Source of the DNA: Heyndrickxia sporothermodurans
GTDB lineage: Bacteria; Bacillota; Bacilli; Bacillales; Bacillaceae_C
DNA: 54,100 bases
NCBI GenBank assembly: GCA_018333075.1
Contig: BORH01000024.1
Span: 1 to 54,100, forward strand
Direction: 5' to 3'
Each line of letters starts with the position of its first letter. Positions within the stretch are counted from its first letter, which is position 1. Below the pieces are notes generated by a model that was not told the DNA's origin, ran no database searches, and saw only the letters and a program-made list of their open reading frames with translations. Below, in pieces: positions 25,832 through 34,684 of the stretch. The translations under genes and the position numbers were made by a program.

Positions 25832-25996
25832 ATGAAGTTGAAAAAGGCTTTACTTGGAAGTATCTTAGCGTTTGGTATTTTAGCTGGCGGAGTTATGCTG
25901 AGTATTGGTGAGCTATGGCCACCAATAAATTCTAAAGCAATTGGTGAACTATGGCCCCCCATTAATGGAACAAATGAGGTAGTCAAAAAATTATAG
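25832..25996 (+). CDS. Pro-peptide with duplicated IGELWPPIN motif (candidate pheromone)
   Basis: A 54-residue peptide with a strong ribosome binding site (AGGAGG overlapping the regulator stop). Residues 2-5 are basic (KLKK), 6-23 are hydrophobic and resemble a Sec signal, and the rest is small and polar. The nine-residue IGELWPPIN appears twice, at 25-33 and 37-45, separated by SKA. Between the two DNA copies there are four base changes, all synonymous. By analogy with Phr, PapR and NprX, the mature signal would be cut from this C-terminal part, secreted, further processed and re-imported by an oligopeptide permease to act on the upstream regulator. The motif is not one I recognise. Too short for most gene finders. 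Confidence 0.8.
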   Translation: MKLKKALLGSILAFGILAGGVMLSIGELWPPINSKAIGELWPPINGTNEVVKKL

Positions 25997-26003
25997 TACC
26001 AAC

Positions 26004-26036
26004 AAAGGAGCCAAATTTAAATGGCTCCTTTAAATT
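26004..26036. terminator. Bidirectional terminator between the peptide gene and trpA
   Basis: AAAGGAGCC/GGCTCCTTT stem with a ten-base loop; T-rich on the plus side (TTTAAATTTT), and it also lies directly after trpA on the minus strand. Confidence 0.82.
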
Positions 26037-26048
26037 TTATGTTTTACA

Positions 26049-26843
26049 TTAAGGTGCTTCAACTCCTGCCTTCTTCGAAGCGGTCATTAAAGCTTTAATG
26101 GCATCCAAATCATTGTTTTGAAGGAGTTCAATGACCTTACTTCCGACAACAACCCCATCACAATAACGGCTTAACTCAATTACTTGTTCAGGTGTTGAAA
26201 CACCAAATCCCGCTAAAACTGGCATGGATGAAGACTTTTTTACTTCTTCCAAATATGCTCCTACTTCTTTATCATAGGATTGTCTAGTACCAGTAATCCC
26301 CCTCACTGTAACTGCGTAAAGAAATCCTTCAGTTTTGTCCGCAATCTCCTTTACTCTTTCCTTTGAGCTAGTTAAAGCAGCTAAGCGAATATGAGAAATT
26401 TGATTTTTTGTTAGCTCATCCGTAACCAGCTCTTCCTCCTCTATCGGTAAATCAGGAATAATCACCCCATCCACTCCAGCTTCATGACATCTTTCTGCAA
26501 AATTCTGTATACCAAATACAAAGATTGGATTCATATATGTCATTAATATAATAGGAATTTTTCTCTTCTCTTTCATTTTTTGTAGCTCTTCTAAGACTCC
26601 TTTTAAGGTCGTTCCCGCCATTAAGGCTCGAAGCCCTGCTTCCTGTATAGCAGGTCCATCGGCAACAGGATCGGAAAATGGAATCCCTAACTCTAAAGCT
26701 GTTGCACCATTTTCCTCAAAAAATTGAATCCGCTCATTTAAAATATCCAATCCACCATCTCCAGCCATAATATAAGGGACAAACGCCTTCTCCCCTCTTG
26801 CTAATACAGCGTCAAATGATTGTTTTACCTTTTCCCTTCCCAT
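26049..26843 (-). CDS. trpA: Tryptophan synthase alpha chain
   Basis: A 264-residue TIM-barrel enzyme that cleaves indole-3-glycerol phosphate to indole and glyceraldehyde 3-phosphate. The catalytic Glu51 (LELGIPFSDP) and Asp62 (VADGP) are present, as are the phosphate-binding GFGVS and GVVVGS loops. Last gene of the trp operon, one base after trpB, so translation is coupled. ATG start. The end of the operon is marked by the hairpin at 26004. Confidence 0.97.
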   Translation of the reverse strand: MGREKVKQSFDAVLARGEKAFVPYIMAGDGGLDILNERIQFFEENGATALELGIPFSDPVADGPAIQEAGLRALMAGTTLKGVLEELQKMKEKRKIPIILMTYMNPIFVFGIQNFAERCHEAGVDGVIIPDLPIEEEELVTDELTKNQISHIRLAALTSSKERVKEIADKTEGFLYAVTVRGITGTRQSYDKEVGAYLEEVKKSSSMPVLAGFGVSTPEQVIELSRYCDGVVVGSKVIELLQNNDLDAIKALMTASKKAGVEAP

Positions 26844-26844
26844 C

Positions 26845-28044
26845 TTACATCCCTCCTAATAAGCTTTTTACTGTTTCTACATCTTTATCCCCGCGTCCTG
26901 ATAAACAGATGACAATCGATTCATCCTTAGACATTTCATCAGCGAGCTTACAAGCATAAGCCACTGCATGTGAGCTTTCTAATGCTGGAATAATTCCCTC
27001 TGTTTTTGATAAAAGCTGAAAGGCCTCTAAAGCTTCTTCATCAGTAATTGAAGTATATTTTACACGTCCACTCTCCTTTAAAAAGCTATGCTCTGGTCCA
27101 ACACCCGGATAATCAAGCCCAGCTGAAATAGAATGTGCCTCTTCGATTTGTCCATGCTGGTCTTGAAGAAGATAGGTCATTGTTCCATGCAATACACCAA
27201 TCTTTCCATCTGTTAAGGTTGCTGCATGCTTCCCGCTCTGAATTCCTGCTCCTCCTGCTTCAACACCGTAAAGCTGTACTTCTTGATCATTAATAAACGG
27301 GTAAAACATCCCCATCGAGTTGCTCCCACCACCAATACAAGCAATGACTGAATCAGGAAGCTTACCTAGCTGTTCAAGACACTGCTGTCTTGTTTCTTTG
27401 CCAATCACACTTTGAAAATCTCGAACAATCATTGGAAATGGATGTGGTCCTACAACAGAACCAAGAATATAATGGGTATCCTCTACATGTGTAACCCAAT
27501 ATCTAAGGGCTTCATTTACAGCATCCTTCAATGTTCCACTTCCTTGTTCCACACTTCTTACTTCTGCTCCTAGTAGCTCCATTCGAAAGACATTCAATTT
27601 TTGTCTTCGAATATCCTCAGCCCCCATAAACACAATACATTCCAGTCCAAGAAGAGCACATGCAGTTGCAGTTGCTACTCCGTGCTGTCCCGCACCTGTT
27701 TCAGCAACCACCTTCTTTTTCCCCATTCTCAGAGTCAATAATGCCTGTGCCAGTGCATTATTAATTTTATGTGCTCCCGTATGATTCAAATCTTCACGCT
27801 TCAAATAAATCTTCGGTCCATCTAACTGCTTCGTTAAATTTTCAGCAAAGTATAAAGGGGTTTCTCTCCCAATATATTGACGAAAATAATAATCCAATTG
27901 CTGTAAAAATTCAGGATCCCTCATCGCTTCTTCATATGCCTTCTCTAATTCCAGCACTGCGGGCATTAAGGTTTCAGGAACAAATCTCCCTCCAAATATT
28001 CCGAAATGACCTTTTTGATCAGGCTGTATATATGTTGTCATCAT
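26845..28044 (-). CDS. trpB: Tryptophan synthase beta chain
   Basis: A 399-residue PLP enzyme that joins indole and serine into tryptophan. The PLP lysine is in [13 protein letters not shown] (about residue 90), the glycine-rich phosphate loop is [10 protein letters not shown], and the indole-tunnel residues are conserved. TrpB1 type (the standard operon form). Its ATG overlaps the trpF stop (ATGA, four bases), and a second ATG follows directly; AAAGGAGAG is upstream. Confidence 0.97.
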   Translation of the reverse strand: MMTTYIQPDQKGHFGIFGGRFVPETLMPAVLELEKAYEEAMRDPEFLQQLDYYFRQYIGRETPLYFAENLTKQLDGPKIYLKREDLNHTGAHKINNALAQALLTLRMGKKKVVAETGAGQHGVATATACALLGLECIVFMGAEDIRRQKLNVFRMELLGAEVRSVEQGSGTLKDAVNEALRYWVTHVEDTHYILGSVVGPHPFPMIVRDFQSVIGKETRQQCLEQLGKLPDSVIACIGGGSNSMGMFYPFINDQEVQLYGVEAGGAGIQSGKHAATLTDGKIGVLHGTMTYLLQDQHGQIEEAHSISAGLDYPGVGPEHSFLKESGRVKYTSITDEEALEAFQLLSKTEGIIPALESSHAVAYACKLADEMSKDESIVICLSGRGDKDVETVKSLLGGM

Positions 28045-28661
28045 TTTCCACTCTCCTTTAATTTTTCAAATCCTTGTTTAGCCGCCTTGACAAATGCCTT
28101 TATTTTAAGCGGATCCTTCTCTCCATTTGTTTCTACACCACTAGAAACATCTATGATTGCTGGCTTTACCGTCACTATCGCCTCTATTACATTTTTTTCG
28201 TTCAAGCCTCCAGCCAAAATGAGCTTTCGATTATCAATTGGAAGATCTTTCACTAATGTCCAATCAAAAGCAATGCCATTTCCACCGTTATATTTACCTC
28301 TTGGACTATCAATTAAGTAAAAGTCACAAGGAAAATGCTCCACACCTTTTTTATCCTGTATTGACCAAGCTTTAATAATTGGCCGATTTAATACTTCAGC
28401 AAATTCCTTTGTCTCATCACCATGTAATTGAATGTAATCAAGCCCAACAAAATCGCTAATCTCAGTTACTGTATCAAGGGATTCATCGACAAACACCCCT
28501 ACTTTTTTAACTTTAACAGGCACAGATTCTACTATTTGCTTTGCAAGTATCGGGGATACCTTTCTCTTGCTTTCAGCAAAAACGAATCCAATCATATCAG
28601 CACCTGATTCTACTGCTGCCTGTGCTGCCTGAAAGTTTTTTATTCCACAAATCTTTATCAA
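28041..28661 (-). CDS. trpF: Phosphoribosylanthranilate isomerase
   Basis: A 206-residue TIM-barrel isomerase. Begins IKICGI with the catalytic Cys and has the Asp in VGVFVDES followed by the phosphate-binding [10 protein letters not shown] and DVSSGVE loops. The start is TTG with GAGGAGGT ten bases upstream; no ATG in frame fits the family N-terminus. Separate from trpC, as in other bacilli (fused in E. coli). Confidence 0.95.
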   Translation of the reverse strand: MIKICGIKNFQAAQAAVESGADMIGFVFAESKRKVSPILAKQIVESVPVKVKKVGVFVDESLDTVTEISDFVGLDYIQLHGDETKEFAEVLNRPIIKAWSIQDKKGVEHFPCDFYLIDSPRGKYNGGNGIAFDWTLVKDLPIDNRKLILAGGLNEKNVIEAIVTVKPAIIDVSSGVETNGEKDPLKIKAFVKAAKQGFEKLKESGK

Positions 28662-28699
28662 TTCTTCTACCTCCTCTCCACTAGTTATGAACCTATCGA

Positions 28700-29476
28700 T
28701 TATTCAAGTGGTAGCTTTAATTCTTTAAAGGTCCCAGCTAAATCTTCTGATTTCATAAGGGTTTCTCCAACAAGAATCCCTTTTACTCCAGCTAGCTTCA
28801 TTCTTTCGACATCGCTTTTTTGTTTCAATCCACTTTCACCGATAATCAGTACATTTTCTTTATTCATTTGTTTAGTTAGCCTTTCAGTCGTTGATAAATC
28901 CACTCGAAAGGTTTTTAAATCTCGGTTGTTAATGCCTACTATTTTCGCTCCGATCCTTAACGCAATTTCTAATTCTGCTTCATTGTGCACCTCGACCAAA
29001 ACATCTAAGAGACTACTTTGCGCATAGTCATGCAATTGTTTTAATCGTTTTTCAGGCAATGCAGCTACAATCAGTAAAATAATATTGGCACCAACGCTTT
29101 TGGCACGATCAATTTGAATTTCATCAATAATAAAATCCTTACATAATATCGGTAAGCTAACGGCTTCTCTAACTAGTTTTAAATCATGCATCGAACCTTT
29201 AAAAAAAGCTTCATCGGTCAACACTGAAATGGCATTAGCACCTAATTCTTCATATTTCTTTGCTTGTGTAGCTGGATCGACATGCAGATGAATATCCCCT
29301 TTTGATGGAGAAGCCCGCTTTATTTCAGCAATGATATTCATCGATTTCGCCTTTTGAAAAGATGAAAAAATCGAATCTCGTATTTCTTTGGTTTGGCGTT
29401 CTTCTGGGTGATAAAACTCCCTTAAATGTTGAACTTCCTTTTCCTTATTAGCTAATATTTCATCTAAAATACTCAT
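28700..29476 (-). CDS. trpC: Indole-3-glycerol phosphate synthase
   Basis: A 258-residue TIM barrel that closes the indole ring. Catalytic residues are recognised in IAEIKRASPSKG, LCKDFI, VEVHNE, GINNRDLKT and IGESGL. The ATG directly follows the trpD stop codon; its ribosome binding site (GAGAGGG) lies inside the end of trpD. A 38-base gap separates it from trpF. Confidence 0.96.
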   Translation of the reverse strand: MSILDEILANKEKEVQHLREFYHPEERQTKEIRDSIFSSFQKAKSMNIIAEIKRASPSKGDIHLHVDPATQAKKYEELGANAISVLTDEAFFKGSMHDLKLVREAVSLPILCKDFIIDEIQIDRAKSVGANIILLIVAALPEKRLKQLHDYAQSSLLDVLVEVHNEAELEIALRIGAKIVGINNRDLKTFRVDLSTTERLTKQMNKENVLIIGESGLKQKSDVERMKLAGVKGILVGETLMKSEDLAGTFKELKLPLE

Positions 29477-30502
29477 TTACATCACCCTCTCCCTCTTATG
29501 CTTACTGAAATTGATCAAATATTCCAACTTTTCTAGTGCTGCACCTGAATCAATGCTCTCCTTTGCCAGCTTAATCCCTTCCTGAACAGTAGTTGCCAAT
29601 CCATGCGCAAATATAGCAAGGCCCGCATTAAACAATACTGTGTCCCGATAAGCACCTTTTTCACCATTTAAAACCCTCAGTAAAATCTCCGCATTAGTAT
29701 TAGCATCTCCCCCTCGAATCTGCAGATTATCATGGTAGGGTAGCCCTACATCCTCTGGTTTTAATGTAAATGGAATGAATTCACCACGATCCAATAGAAT
29801 AAAATGGTTTTCTCCTGATAATGAAGCTTCATCCATATGACCTGCTCCATTAACAATAACCGCCCTTTTTCGTCCAAGCTTATGAAGAACATTTGCCATC
29901 ATATTCAACATATCACGGCGATAAATCCCTAATAATTGCGTATCTAAATCAATAGGATTGGTTAATGGGCCAATTAAGTTAAAGATGGTAGGAACTTTTA
30001 AATCCTTTCTTATTTTCATTATTCGTTTTAAGCTTGGATGAAGATTTGGAGCAAATAAAAAGGCGATTCCATTTTCCTCAAGAATGTCTTGAACCTCTTC
30101 AGGGTGAAAATCAAAGGAAATTCCTAAATGCTCTAAAACATCTGCACTTCCTGTTCGGCTCGAGACACTTCGATTCCCATGCTTTGCAATCTTGATCCCT
30201 GCCCCTGCAATGACAAATGCTGAGGTTGTACTTATATTAAAGCTTTGCGAACCGTCTCCCCCTGTTCCACAATTGTCCATGACAGAACCAAAATGACAAT
30301 CTATTTTGATGGATTTTTCTCTAATGGATTGGACAAGTCCAGCAATCTCCTCTGCCGTCTCTCCTTTTACTTTCAATGCAGCTAAAAATGCTCCTACTTC
30401 ACTTTCTGAAATCTCTTCTGTAAACAAATTGTCGGCTGCATTTGTCATTTCCTCAAAGGTTAAACTTTGTTGATCCAGCATTTTTTCAAGATACGGTTTC
30501 AT
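29477..30502 (-). CDS. trpD: Anthranilate phosphoribosyltransferase
   Basis: A 341-residue enzyme that adds phosphoribosyl from PRPP to anthranilate. The PRPP/Mg site is read in [17 protein letters not shown], with KHGNRSVSS and the anthranilate-contacting Arg in [16 protein letters not shown]. It overlaps the end of trpG by 17 bases and uses AGAAGGGAG inside trpG as ribosome binding site. Stand-alone form, not fused to TrpG. Confidence 0.96.
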   Translation of the reverse strand: MKPYLEKMLDQQSLTFEEMTNAADNLFTEEISESEVGAFLAALKVKGETAEEIAGLVQSIREKSIKIDCHFGSVMDNCGTGGDGSQSFNISTTSAFVIAGAGIKIAKHGNRSVSSRTGSADVLEHLGISFDFHPEEVQDILEENGIAFLFAPNLHPSLKRIMKIRKDLKVPTIFNLIGPLTNPIDLDTQLLGIYRRDMLNMMANVLHKLGRKRAVIVNGAGHMDEASLSGENHFILLDRGEFIPFTLKPEDVGLPYHDNLQIRGGDANTNAEILLRVLNGEKGAYRDTVLFNAGLAIFAHGLATTVQEGIKLAKESIDSGAALEKLEYLINFSKHKRERVM

Positions 30503-31085
30503 AAGTACGCTCCCTTCTAACTTCTAATAAAAAGTTTTGAATGATTTCCTTCCCATTTGTTGTCCCAATAGATTCGGGATGAAATTGAACTCCGTATACC
30601 GGAAACACCCCATGCTTAATCGCCATAATTTGTTGATCATCCATCGAAGTAGCGATGATATCGAATGATTTTGGCAATGTATTTTTATCGATAACAAGCG
30701 AGTGATAGCGCATCACTTCCAATGGCTGAGACATATATTGAAAAATCCCTTCACCTGAATGAAGCATTCTCGATACTTTTCCATGCATAATTTGCTCCGC
30801 TCGAACAATATTTGCCCCAAATGCTGCTCCTATTGCCTGATGCCCTAAGCAAACACCCAGCATTGGGATTTCTTGATAAAAAGTCTGAATAACTTCCATA
30901 CAAATTCCAGCATTCTCAGGTATTCCGGGTCCAGGTGATAAAATAATGGCTTCTGGCCTCATTAGCTCAATTTCATTCATTGAAATTTGATCATTTCTGT
31001 ATACCTCTACCTTTTCTCCTAGCTCTGAAAAATATTGAAATAGGTTATAGGTAAAGGAATCATAATTGTCTAATAAGAGAATCAT
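30486..31085 (-). CDS. trpG: Anthranilate synthase glutaminase subunit
   Basis: A 199-residue class I glutamine amidotransferase that supplies ammonia to TrpE. The catalytic triad is visible: Cys in [11 protein letters not shown], and His and Glu in [10 protein letters not shown]; the oxyanion loop LSPGPGIP is intact. It lies inside the trp operon, overlapping trpE by 26 bases. In B. subtilis this function is supplied by a subunit in the folate operon that is shared with para-aminobenzoate synthesis. It could still serve PabB here; the window does not show whether a second copy exists. Confidence 0.95.
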   Translation of the reverse strand: MILLLDNYDSFTYNLFQYFSELGEKVEVYRNDQISMNEIELMRPEAIILSPGPGIPENAGICMEVIQTFYQEIPMLGVCLGHQAIGAAFGANIVRAEQIMHGKVSRMLHSGEGIFQYMSQPLEVMRYHSLVIDKNTLPKSFDIIATSMDDQQIMAIKHGVFPVYGVQFHPESIGTTNGKEIIQNFLLEVRRERTYETVS

Positions 31086-32466
31086 CCTTGCTCACCTCCA
31101 ACAGTGATTTAGCCTTATTCATCGTTTCGATATACTCCTGTTCTGGTATGGAGTCATGAACAATACCAGCTCCAGCCTGTAAATAAGCGATTCCTTCTTT
31201 AATAACTAGGGTTCGAATGGCCAAAGCAAAATCAAGATCCCCATTCACGTTTATATATCCAATCGCTCCCGCATACACTCCACGTTTCCTTTGCTCCAAT
31301 TCATTAATAATTTGCATGGCACGAATTTTAGGTGCACCTGAAACTGTTCCAGCAGGCAAACATGAGATTAAAGCTTCTAGCCCTGAATATTCATCCTTCA
31401 GCGAGCCTTGAACCTCTGAAACGATATGCATCACATGCTGATATTTTTCAACTTCCATATATTTTGAAACGGTAATGCTGCCAGGGATACAAACTCTACC
31501 AAGATCATTTCTGCTTAAATCAACCAGCATCTTATGCTCAGCTAATTCTTTTTCATCCTTCAACAGCTCAATCTTATGATCCTTATCTTCATCCTTTGTC
31601 TTTCCTCTTGGCCTTGTGCCTGCAATTGGATTGGTTATCACTTGCTTGCCCTTTGTTTTTATTAAGCTCTCTGGTGAGGCACCGAGTAAAACATATTCTT
31701 CAAAATCGATATAAAACATATACGGTGATGGATTAGCATTCCTAAGCTTTCGATAAAAATAGAATGGATTACACTGGATACTTCCTTTCATTCGTTGTGA
31801 AAGAACAACTTGAAACACATCTCCTTTTTGAATGTATTCCTGCGCAGCTTTTACCTGATTCATAAATTCTTCTTTTGACATTAATGGCAGAAAAGCTACT
31901 GTCGATGAGACAATTTCAACTGCTTCCGGTTGTTCTACATTTACAATCGAATCCTTTATTTTTTCGACCATATCCCCTAGTTCTTCTATTGTTCGATTCC
32001 CATCAAGATTAAGAGAAACAATGTAAATGCATTGTAATTGGTGGTCAAATATAATGACCTCCTGATAAAACATAAAATGAAGATCTGGTAATTGAAGATT
32101 GTCCTCTAGGCTATCTCCAATATATTCATATTGACGAATGGCATCATACCCAATAAACCCAATCGCACCACCAAAGAATGGAAAATCTAATTGGAATGGA
32201 TCCACCTTCGGCATATATTTTTTTAACAATTCCAAAGGTTTACCTGTTTCCTTTACGACCGTTTCACTTTGAACATTTCGAATGAGTATTTTGTCGCCAT
32301 CACCGATAAACTCCATATATGGATTCATGCCAATAAATGAATATCTGCCACTCCCCTCATGCTTTAAGGAGCTCTCAAGTAAAAACTTCTTTTTCCCCTT
32401 TAACCGATGAAATACAGCTACTGGCGTGAACATATCAGCGTTTAACTTAATCAATTTGTACTCCAT
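31060..32466 (-). CDS. trpE: Anthranilate synthase component I
   Basis: A 468-residue chorismate-using enzyme. The N-terminal LLESSLKHEGSGRYSFIG segment contains the LLES tryptophan feedback site; the catalytic domain carries GDVFQVVLSQR, PITNPIAGTRPRG-like NPIAGTRPRG, ELAEHKMLVDL, and the C-terminal AGAGIVHDS. First gene of the trp operon, 18-25 bases after the second T-box terminator. AAAAGGAGG lies ten bases before the ATG. Control is by two upstream T-boxes plus feedback inhibition. Confidence 0.97.
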   Translation of the reverse strand: MEYKLIKLNADMFTPVAVFHRLKGKKKFLLESSLKHEGSGRYSFIGMNPYMEFIGDGDKILIRNVQSETVVKETGKPLELLKKYMPKVDPFQLDFPFFGGAIGFIGYDAIRQYEYIGDSLEDNLQLPDLHFMFYQEVIIFDHQLQCIYIVSLNLDGNRTIEELGDMVEKIKDSIVNVEQPEAVEIVSSTVAFLPLMSKEEFMNQVKAAQEYIQKGDVFQVVLSQRMKGSIQCNPFYFYRKLRNANPSPYMFYIDFEEYVLLGASPESLIKTKGKQVITNPIAGTRPRGKTKDEDKDHKIELLKDEKELAEHKMLVDLSRNDLGRVCIPGSITVSKYMEVEKYQHVMHIVSEVQGSLKDEYSGLEALISCLPAGTVSGAPKIRAMQIINELEQRKRGVYAGAIGYINVNGDLDFALAIRTLVIKEGIAYLQAGAGIVHDSIPEQEYIETMNKAKSLLEVSKDDSLIRQL

Positions 32467-32490
32467 ATCCTTAACCTCCTTTTAAAATAA

Positions 32491-32776
32491 ATAAAAAAAG
32501 CCCTCTATAAATACAGAAGATTCCTGCATTTATAGAGGACGATATCATTTCGCGGTGCCACCTCTTTTCGAAGAGAATAAGATTCTCTTCCTCTTTCAGG
32601 TACGAGATTAACAAATCTGATACCCTATCCTTTTAACGGTAGAATCCCGTGTTTCCATACTTCAACTTCAGGAAACCTCTCGTAAGTCCATTCTGTTTCA
32701 CCCCTCGTGCCGGATTCACACCATCACCAGCTCTCTGCAACGATTTTATAAGGCTGAAGCCTAAGTAAAACATACT
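32491..32776 (-). promoter_or_regulatory. T-box riboswitch 2 (Trp specifier), proximal to trpE
   Basis: On the minus strand: an AGAGAGCTGGTGATGG stem I segment, specifier UGG (32688-32690, in GAATGGACTTACGAG), T-box motif TGGCACCGCG (32551-32560), then a strong terminator with CCTCTATAAATGCAG pairing to a matching arm and seven T (32493-32538). Uncharged tRNA-Trp would stabilise the antiterminator. It is the second of two in series. Confidence 0.92.
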
Positions 32777-32810
32777 CCTCTTATTCATCGATTTATTTAT
32801 TAAATTTTTA

Positions 32811-33101
32811 TAAAAATACAAAAGGGTCCCTCATCCAAAAGGACGAGGAACCCGCGGTACCACCTTTATTAGCTAACAAACAGCTCACTTTGACAATATC
32901 AGCTCATCATTCAAGCTTAATATCCGTCTCTTGTAACGATGAGACCTTCGCCAAAGCCTACTGCTCAATCATGAATTTCGGTTTGGATGCTCAGAAGCCC
33001 ATTCATCTATACGTTCACACTGGTTTGCACCAACCACCAGCTCTCTTAAGTGTTCATATTAACTACTCTTCTTCTTCAACGCAAGTTCATATCATTTATT
33101 G
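32811..33101 (-). promoter_or_regulatory. T-box riboswitch 1 (Trp specifier), promoter-proximal
   Basis: On the minus strand: AGAGAGCTGGTGGTTGG stem I, specifier UGG (32999-33001, in GAATGGGCTTCTGAGC), T-box motif TGGTACCGCG (32853-32862), then the terminator GGGTTCCTCGTCC/GGATGAGGGACCC with a T-rich tail (about 32815-32852). The same codon as the downstream T-box, so both gates respond to tRNA-Trp. Confidence 0.93.
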
Positions 33102-33107
33102 TTACTT

Positions 33108-33136
33108 ATCTTAATACCGAAAAAATAGAATGTCAA
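33108..33136 (-). promoter_or_regulatory. trp operon promoter
   Basis: On the minus strand TTGACA, 17 nt, TAAGAT, right before the first T-box. It gives a leader of about 630 bases before trpE. Confidence 0.85.
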
Positions 33137-33200
33137 GAGAGAATTTCATTTTTTAAAAAGAATTTGCTAAACTAATCAAAAAACTTTTTTATTTTACCTC

Positions 33201-33229
33201 TTTACAAAACTAAAGTGTATTGGTAGAAT
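33201..33229 (+). promoter_or_regulatory. Serine operon promoter
   Basis: TTTACA, 17 nt, TAGAAT, about seven bases before the expected 5' end of the serine T-box. Divergent from the trp promoter; the two -35 boxes are 64 bases apart. Confidence 0.82.
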
Positions 33230-33235
33230 GTTTTA

Positions 33236-33497
33236 AACAATAATTAAATTCAAAAGGTTATGATGAAGACGGTGTGAAAGATAGTCTTAAGAGAGTCGGT
33301 GGTTGCTGAGAACCGATGTCTTTTTTTCACAAAACCCAGCACTTCTGAACCTGACGGTTGAAAGCCAGTAGACTGTCACGGCTAAAAGTCGTTACTCATA
33401 CTCAAGGTTACGTTTTCGTAACAAAAGAGGGTGGCACCGCGCATATGACGCCCCTCATAACAAGGCAAATTTGTCTGTTATGAGGGGTGTTTTTATA
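33236..33497 (+). promoter_or_regulatory. T-box riboswitch (Ser specifier, AGC)
   Basis: An AGAGAGTCGGTGGTTGCTGAG stem I segment is followed by a specifier region CCCAGCACTTCTGAAC, which aligns with the trp T-boxes so that AGC (33338-33340) takes the UGG position. The T-box motif is TGGCACCGCG (33432-33441). The terminator arms are CCCCTCATAACA (33451) and TGTTATGAGGGG (33476), with a T-tract. It fits control of the serine genes downstream by tRNA-Ser charging. Confidence 0.9.
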
Positions 33498-33526
33498 TTT
33501 ACATTATCAACGAAAGGATGAAACAA

Positions 33527-34684
33527 ATGCTTTTAAATCAGCAATTTTTATTTACACCAGGACCAACTCCCATTCCTGAACGTGTACAGCTTGCTATGAA
33601 TCAACCAATGATTGGGCACCGCAGCCAAGCCTTTTCTCATTTATTAGAGGATGTCTCTCAGAAACTTATGCCCATTTTCGGTTCAAAGGATCCTGTTCTT
33701 CTACTAACTGGAAGTGGTACTTCTGCTTTAGAAACGGCTGCTGCAAATGTGATTGAAGAAAATGATCATGTTGTTGTTATTGTAACAGGCGCTTTTGGAG
33801 ACCGTTTTGCAAATATTTGTGAAGCATTCGGTGCAAACGTCCATCGTTTAACGATTGAATGGGGAAAAATTTGTGAGCCAGAACAATTAGAGGATTTTTT
33901 AAATTCGTTAGACTATGATATTAAAGCTGTTTTTGCAACCTATTGCGAGACATCAACAGGTGTAATCAATCCCATTAAAGAACTGGGGGAAATTACAAAA
34001 CGAATAGCCCACTCACTATTTATAGTAGATGGTGTCAGCTGTATTGGAGCTGTCGCTGTAGATATGGAATCCTGGAACATCGATATCCTTGTTTCAGGCT
34101 CACAAAAAGCACTCATGCTTCCACCAGGATTAGCATTTATTGCATTAAATGAAAATGCCAAAAGAGTCATTCAATCCTGCAATACAAAAAGATTTTACTT
34201 AGATCTAAACCGATATCTAGCATCCTATGAAAATGATAAATCAACACCATTTACGCCTGCCGTTTCATTGATATCCGGTGCGCTAGAGGTTTGCCATATG
34301 ATTGAAGAAGAGGGATTGGAACAAGTTATTAGTAGGCATCAGCTCCTAAAAAGGATGATGCGTGAAGGATTAAAAGCGATTGAATTGCTAACCTTTGTCG
34401 CAGATGAATATGCTTCTCCCACTGTAACTGCCGTCTGCCCAGGTAATGATATGGCCAATCCAATCAAAAAGCTGCTCCAAGAGAAATATTCAATAACCAT
34501 TGCTGGTGGCCAGAAACAATTAAAAGGACAAATATTCCGAATTGGTCATATGGGCTATTGTACACCTTTTGATATTTTAAAAGTATTAAGCGCTCTTGAG
34601 ATGAGTCTTCATGATCTTGATGGTAGAAATGTTTTTGGAAAAGCAATTAAAGCTGCTGAGGAGGCATGGAAGCAATATGTATAA
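33527..34684 (+). CDS. Class V aminotransferase (probable phosphoserine aminotransferase role)
   Basis: A 385-residue PLP enzyme of the alanine/serine-glyoxylate aminotransferase branch: TPGPTPIPERV near the start, GSGTSALE for the PLP phosphate, DGVSCIGA with the PLP-contacting Asp, and the PLP lysine in SGSQKALMLPPG (about 190). It lacks the usual SerC signature. Because it sits behind a serine T-box and overlaps serA by eight bases, the likely reaction is 3-phosphohydroxypyruvate plus glutamate to phosphoserine; related archaeal enzymes of this branch are broad-specificity. Alanine-glyoxylate or serine-glyoxylate transamination are the alternatives. ATG at 33527 has AAAGGATG about seven bases before it; the ATG at 33518 is too close to that site. 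Confidence 0.85.
   Translation: MLLNQQFLFTPGPTPIPERVQLAMNQPMIGHRSQAFSHLLEDVSQKLMPIFGSKDPVLLLTGSGTSALETAAANVIEENDHVVVIVTGAFGDRFANICEAFGANVHRLTIEWGKICEPEQLEDFLNSLDYDIKAVFATYCETSTGVINPIKELGEITKRIAHSLFIVDGVSCIGAVAVDMESWNIDILVSGSQKALMLPPGLAFIALNENAKRVIQSCNTKRFYLDLNRYLASYENDKSTPFTPAVSLISGALEVCHMIEEEGLEQVISRHQLLKRMMREGLKAIELLTFVADEYASPTVTAVCPGNDMANPIKKLLQEKYSITIAGGQKQLKGQIFRIGHMGYCTPFDILKVLSALEMSLHDLDGRNVFGKAIKAAEEAWKQYV

Noticed and set aside
32633-33114. Open frames of 62-74 codons in the trp leader
   Set aside because: They run across conserved T-box structure and are not protein-like.
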